A stretch of DNA of 64,000 bases from Dermatemys mawii (taxonomy: Eukaryota; Chordata; Testudines; Dermatemydidae): positions 66,978,409-67,042,408 of the forward strand of contig ML677341.1 in assembly GCA_007922305.1 (NCBI GenBank), written 5' to 3'. Below, piece after piece: positions 58,601 through 64,000 of this stretch. A program made the translations under genes and the position numbers. The stretch's first letter is position 1. Each line of letters starts with the position of its first letter. The notes beneath the pieces are model-generated. The model saw only the letters and a list, made by a program, of their open reading frames with translations, was not told the DNA's origin and made no database searches.

Positions 58601-61600
58601 TCTCTTCCAGCTACTGCAAGCCCTGAGATAATGAGGCATCCAGTGCAGGCACCTATCTCTGCCAAGTCCACTATGTGTGGGAGCAGTCCTCCTCTGACAT
58701 TGGCTGGAATTAGTCATGAAAGCAGCTACTTCCCAAAGGACTATTAGCACTGTCCTACTGCCAGAAACTAGAGTAGGCTATACCAGTTATGTTGACTCAT
58801 TTAGAACTCTGATTCTGTCTAAGGCTGGTGAAAATACAAGAACCATGGAAAGTAGCTACAGATGCAGCCTGCTAGGTTATATTGTCCATCCCCCTTGCCA
58901 TGGCAGGATTGAGCCCTACAGTACGTGCTGGAAGATTAAAAGAACAATGAGATGCTCTGGTTCAGATGTCAGGCCTGATGTGCTCTACAGCAACATGAGC
59001 CAAGGAGAAGGTAGGTAGCCACATCCTATACTAGCTAAAGCCTCTGCCTCATCTTCACATTCAGCTTCAGATGCAATGACTTACAACCATCCTTCCTGCA
59101 GCTATTACAGTATCTGTGGGTCAAAGCAGGGATTTTTCTTTTGGTTCATTCCCGTTTAAGAATGAACTTCTCTCCTGGTAATATATATCATGCCTTGTTA
59201 CTGTCGGATTAACGAGTTCAATATTCTGTCAATTCTTTATGAATCACGTATACACTAACAAGCCGAAAAAAGAATCTAAATTGGGCTGAGCAGCTAAAAT
59301 CCTTTAAGGAAGAAAGATAAGCCAAATGAGAGGAGGAGGAGTTTGGTTTTTTTTAATTCAGCACAAACAATGCCTTTGAAAAGCCACTTTATCCAAAAGC
59401 AGAGTTAAATCTTGATTTCCCTTCTCAGTGTACAGCTCTTTGGTGTTTTGTAGGTACAGGAACTGAATCTCAGCCAAAGATTTCTGAGATGGGGTTGGAT
59501 TTGTCCACATGGCAGGAAGCACATGCCATGTTCAGAGAAATGTGGATGCCCCGGGAGCAAATTGCATTGCTGTAATACTTCTGTAAAACTATTTCTTCAA
59601 GGATTTAAATCATCATTTAGAAAAGTGTTCAAAATCAAATCTTTCATATCACAAAATATTTCATTTCCCTTGATTAATGAAGTTATTTAAATTTGAAAAA
59701 CTTGTTTCTTTTTGTTTACCATTACTTGATTGTATGTATTGGTTCAATAGTTACATAAATAGGAAACTAAGGATGGACATTGTCCTTTCAGACAAGCTAA
59801 GAGTTGCCTTTTGATCATAGGATAGAGATGACAATTGTGCCCATCTGGAAATGATTTTTTTTTCTGATCATCTAAAGACATTCACAAGGGTGTTGACTCA
59901 ATTAGAGGAAACTGAGTTGGCTGAACTGAGGTAAAAAAGGTAAAAATTAATTTTGCATTCCTAAATTTACAGGGCTTAAAAGAATCCTTCCCTTCCTGGA
60001 AATATTAATTTTGCTGCATACAAACTTAAAACACAAGCAAAATTGAAATACTTGATATCTGTATTTGAAGATGTCAGCTTTCTTTTGCATACAACTTCAA
60101 AGTAATAAGAAAAAAAGGGAAGGAGAAGTAAGATAGTATTGTGGCTAAGGAACAGGACAGAGAGTCAGGAGAATAAGGTTCTGTTTCTGGCTCTGCAACC
60201 AATTTCCATGTGACTTTCAACAATTTACTTGTATCCTGGTTTTTCAAAACCCGAGAAGCTCATGGTCAACCGTGAACATATACCTAATCTGAATGCAGAG
60301 TATCCCCTTTGCCCTCAGATAGTTACTTCTTCTAGGCTAAAGTCGGCACCATTCCTGGTTCTTAAGTGGATCTACCACTGGAGGATGATGGACTCTGAGG
60401 TTCCAGAATGTTCTGAGGTCACTTATTACTCAGCTCTTCGGCCAGTCTGAGGCTGATTATATGGAACATTATGGCCCTCGGTTGTCTGTGACCACAGACA
60501 GAGTAGCTGTTGGAGGCACTCCCCCTCCCCTCCACTGACTTTGCAAATCTCCATAGTATCCAGATAACCCAAAGTAGGGCAGAAGGCTAGAGTGTTGTTG
60601 CTGGAAGTTCCACTTAGATCTGGTCAAAGGGCTCATATTTGCATTTCTGTGGCATGGCTATGGTCACGTTTTCTCCTCCTTGGGCATGATGGTGAAACTT
60701 TCCTAAATTGCCACCAGTCTTTCTGGCAGATTAACTTGTGATGACACAGCATAGAAAGTCACGTGGTTCTTGCTATAAGGAATCATCAACTTATTTTTTA
60801 AAATCAGTTGATTCAATGTGGTTTGAATGCTTCCATGGGAATAGTAAGAAAGGCACCATCTGTATGGATTGTTTTTGCCCAGTTTAATTTTTAAGATTTT
60901 GGGTATCATTAGGGAGTTGTAACCAGCCTTCTATTAAAGTGACACATCTCTTTTCTGGTTGATTGTTTTGCCAGTAGAAAGACACTGGGATTGTTATGTT
61001 AACACCTCCTTTCAGAAAGCCAAGTTGCCACACACACCTAAATATGTGGTGGTTAGGTCCTTGTTTAAGAAAACCTCTCTGGACATTAACAACCTTACTA
61101 ATTACCATTCTATTTCTAGGAAGAATAATCAAGGCCATACAGGTAGACTAATTCCAGTTGCGTTTAGACTCCACGTACTACTTTTATCTCTATCAAACCT
61201 GGCTATAGAATTGATACTGAACACGCAGTGGTGGTTCATCTTTCAAGGATAAGGGGAAATTTCATTCTATCATATTGACCACTGCTATATATTCATTGTC
61301 TACACATTCTAAATGACTGCGAATGTTAGACAAGTTCATGAACTGCTGTAAACATCTGGATTAACATTAATCATAAAGCTTTACATTACCCTCCTAACTC
61401 TTTTCATTTTCACTAAACCACTTCCATATGGAAATGCAAAAACTGTAAAATGGAGCAGAGCCAAAACATCTCTATGTAGCTGGCTAGCATCTTTACTCAG
61501 CCCTGTTACAGCCGTGCTCATCTGTAGCACAAAGTGGTGGGTCATTCAGACTGAGATGTTTTATCATACATGTTGTTCCATTAGCACGTGTTGATGCCCA

Positions 61601-63045
61601 ATGAACTACACATTGGGCTCAGCTACCTTGTATTGTCTCCTTTTCCACTCATTAAGAAATGGCCAATTTATTTTTCACTGATTTCGATCAGCTCTGTAAA
61701 GACAGACGGTGGCTTTGTTTTTTCCACTTTTTATTTATATCATTCATCTGACAAATTTACCCTTCGCCATCAAGGAGGAAGTTAACATATTTTATGCAAA
61801 ATGCTACATGTGGCAATATTGTGTAGAGAAATGAAATGTCAAACATTAAATTTTATCTTCCATAGACACACTTTTTTCAGATTTAGATGCAATCCAGTAA
61901 CTTTGTGTGGATCGATAGTGCCACCCAGTGGACCGATAAGTTGATCACGGATGCACATATTCATGTGAAATGTTTTTCTTTGCCTTTACTTTTAAAAGTA
62001 ATAATTGGCTTCTCACTGACAGAAACAGTTTTTAATGTTACTCTTCTCAGGAATGGAGATTACATTAAAGATCCTGTACTTTGAATGCCATAGCAAGTGC
62101 TGAAAATTCATATTGAGCAAATGTAGGAAATGATTATTGTTGCTTTCTATCAGTAACAGGCTTACAGGAAATAACCACTGGCTTTAATGGAGACTTCTGT
62201 TGTTAGAAAAAAGAAACAGAGAATAGCTACAGGAAAAGTAGCATGTGTTGTGGTGTTCACATGGAGATTCAGGGACTAAATTTGATCCCAGTGTAATAAT
62301 AAAGGAGTGCAGGTCAACAATATTTATCCATCCTTAGCCAAATATTGCATGGGACTAAAGGGCTAAAGAATCAACTCTTCTGTGTAGTTTTTATAACTAT
62401 TACTGAGTTGTAACATACGTTATTGTGGCCAAATCTTTGCATCAGTCACTCAAGTATTAAAGAATTAGTATGTCTTCTACCTGGGGTTCTAATGAATTCA
62501 AACCTAGCACAATACTATATTAAACCTAAAACTAGTCAATGTGTATGTTTTGTTTTAAACTCCTTCCTGATTTGCAAGAGGTTTTCAATAAGATTGAAAG
62601 GTCATGCCTTTTCCCTCGCTAAAGACTGAGATACGCCGTTTGAGATGCCTTCAGAGCTTTTTTGCAATAGATGAAATAGAGCCATGTTAACAGAAACATG
62701 ATGGAAACTAACTGCTATAAATGAAACTGAAAAAGAAACATGGTTCATATTCTAAAGAACTGGCTAGTGCATGTGTACAGCAGTCCTCTGCTAGGCAGAA
62801 TTAGAATACTGCAATTTGGCTTGCAAGTCCTATGTTGTGAATAGCTAAGATCCAGGCACGAGTGTGGCAGGGCCCTGGGCTTCTGAAGAAAGACTGTTCT
62901 GGCTACTCCCATGAGGGTCTCAGTAGACACAGTGTGCAGCATTGTGACAATCAGAAGTCATAGTCTTGTTCCAATCTAGCGGTAATATCATTAGAAGTAA
63001 AATAGTTGGCTGTATATGTAGATAGTGATAATAGTTTTAACATAC

Positions 63046-63162
63046 CAAAAACATGCCGGGAGCAACGTTATGCCTTTGCACCAGTAATGAACCTTTATGA
63101 CCTGTAAATTCATCCGCAGAGGTGATGTCATATTTGAGGAGACGATAGGAATCCAGGCGACC
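63046..63162 (-). CDS. upstream exon of the unrecognised - strand gene
   Basis: On the - strand TTGCTTCAG precedes GGT CGC CTG GAT TCC. The exon encodes GRLDSYRLLKYDITSADEFT then GHKGSLLVQRHNVAPGMFL, 39 codons in phase 0, and ends at TTG before donor GTATGT. Both splice sites are strong. The phase and the continuous sense of 'APGMFL' joined to 'MYIQGK' support a two-exon chain. The next exon upstream is not visible within 63163-64000. The 64-aa frame an ORF finder reports here is in the wrong register. The function is not assigned. Confidence 0.72.
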
Positions 63163-64000
63163 CTGAAGCAACATAGGAAGGGCAATTATAGAAATATGTA
63201 GGCTCTTACTCTTATTCTACCAATCACCAGTGCATAATATTCCCTCTGCACAGATCCTGATGAGCTGAACTGAACTAATTATCTTTGTGACTGAGGAAGG
63301 CAGCTGTTCTGAGCACACTTGTTTTTGGAGATAGTATTCATAATTGTTAGATTTCTCCTTGTAGGTTAATTTGCCACTTCTTCAAAGAAGCCATTTCTGT
63401 AAGTTTAAAATTAAATCTACTGCTCATGAAAGGACAGATGGCAGCTAGCTATGGTGCTAGCTTCTCATCTAGTTCTCAATGTACTGGCATCCTCACTTTC
63501 AAAATACTAGTGATCCTACTGCTAGCATGAAGGAACTGACTAGAAGGCTGGAGTATAGGATTTAATGAAGTGGATGAATATCCGGGGGACTAGGATGGAA
63601 AACACAAAACCCCATTTTTATTGGTGACTCAAGTGGGATTTGAACCCAGGTCTCCAGAAGGGAAGAGCAATGTGCACATAGGAATACACCTGTACCCAGG
63701 AGCCTCTTTCCCTGTTTTTTGTGTGGAACCACATGCATGGCACTCAGCCTGACATGAAATTGTTAGCAGATACTTAACAGTGGTGCCAGTTCTATTCCTG
63801 TTTGCAGACTCGAGGTATTAAATTTGTATTTGATCCAGCCTCCGCTTTTAAACTTCTTGGATGAAAATCCTGGCCCCACTGAAGTCAAAGGAAGTTCTCC
63901 TATTGACTTTATTATAGGGTGACAAGACAGCAAGTGTGGAGAAACTGGGACATGGGTTGGGGGTAATAGGAGCCTATATAAGAAAAAGACCCAAAAATCA
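63163..64000. other. intron or flank of the - strand gene
   Basis: No exon was recognised. It holds an eroded repeat word near 63876 (CCCCACTGAAGTCAAAGG) and the start of a MITE at the very end of the window. Confidence 0.5.
63916..64000 (+). mobile_element. MITE cut by the window end
   Basis: It begins AGGGTGACAAGACAGCAAGT and continues with 'AATAGGAGCCTATATAAGAA' and 'AAAGACCCAAAAATCA'. This matches the left end of a turtle element whose terminal inverted repeat is AGGGTGACCAGACAG as I recall. The right end lies outside the window. Confidence 0.55.

Larger units (their letters stand above)
54328..63045 (-). other. intron of the unrecognised - strand gene
   Basis: Donor GTATGT and acceptor CTTGGCAG bound 8.7 kb. 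I saw two MIR-like pieces (54485-54900 and 55490-55645) and otherwise no identifiable exon. Frames of 60-100 aa at 56.5, 57.5, 58.4-58.8 and 60.2 kb lack splice or family support. Confidence 0.55.

Noticed and set aside
1..64000. CRISPR array, bacterial operons or phage features
   Set aside because: No regularly spaced repeats of that kind. Splice sites, SINEs and CR1 LINEs show a vertebrate nuclear genome.

Overview
This window is vertebrate nuclear DNA, most probably from a turtle. Coding sequence lies in short exons with splice sites, separated by long introns packed with transposon debris. The turtle call rests on a tRNA-headed SINE with a CR1-like tail at about 608-785, the Pol III SINE type known from hidden-neck turtles, together with abundant CR1 LINE sequence and several small inverted-repeat DNA transposon families common in turtles and crocodilians. 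I could not run a search, so the species is an inference.

The main gene is the 3' two thirds of VEZT (vezatin, an adherens-junction membrane protein) on the + strand. Seven coding exons are visible: 3147-3284, 17535-17682, 25727-26058, 27115-27308, 28564-28665, 29737-29944 and 37233-37783. A stop codon, a 3' UTR of about 0.6 kb and an AATAAA signal at 38387-38392 follow. The N-terminal exons, including the transmembrane hairpin, lie upstream of position 1. Two points stand out. The 14.25-kb intron 3285-17534 has every mark of a U12-type AT-AC intron. Exon 28564-28665 carries one extra base relative to the reading frame.

Downstream, two exons on the - strand (63046-63162, then 54185-54327) join in phase 0 into one open protein segment of 86 complete codons. 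They belong to a gene I do not recognise, converging on VEZT tail to tail; its other exons were not found. No METAP2-like exon and no miR-331-like hairpin was seen downstream of VEZT.

The rest is introns and intergenic DNA holding mobile elements: a degraded CR1-type LINE (about 18.3-21.7 kb), a second LINE fragment (14.15-14.69 kb), a CR1 3' end (49.0-49.4 kb), a DIRS-like tyrosine-recombinase retrotransposon relic (31.16-33.64 kb), a 665-bp solo LTR with a 4-bp target duplication (24258-24922), two hAT-type elements with 8-bp duplications, a mariner-like MITE just 3' of VEZT, several 'TGTCTACAC' MITEs, foldback elements and old MIR-like SINE pieces. I found no CRISPR, bacterial operon, functional tRNA or rRNA gene. 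No wholly new biological system is evident.
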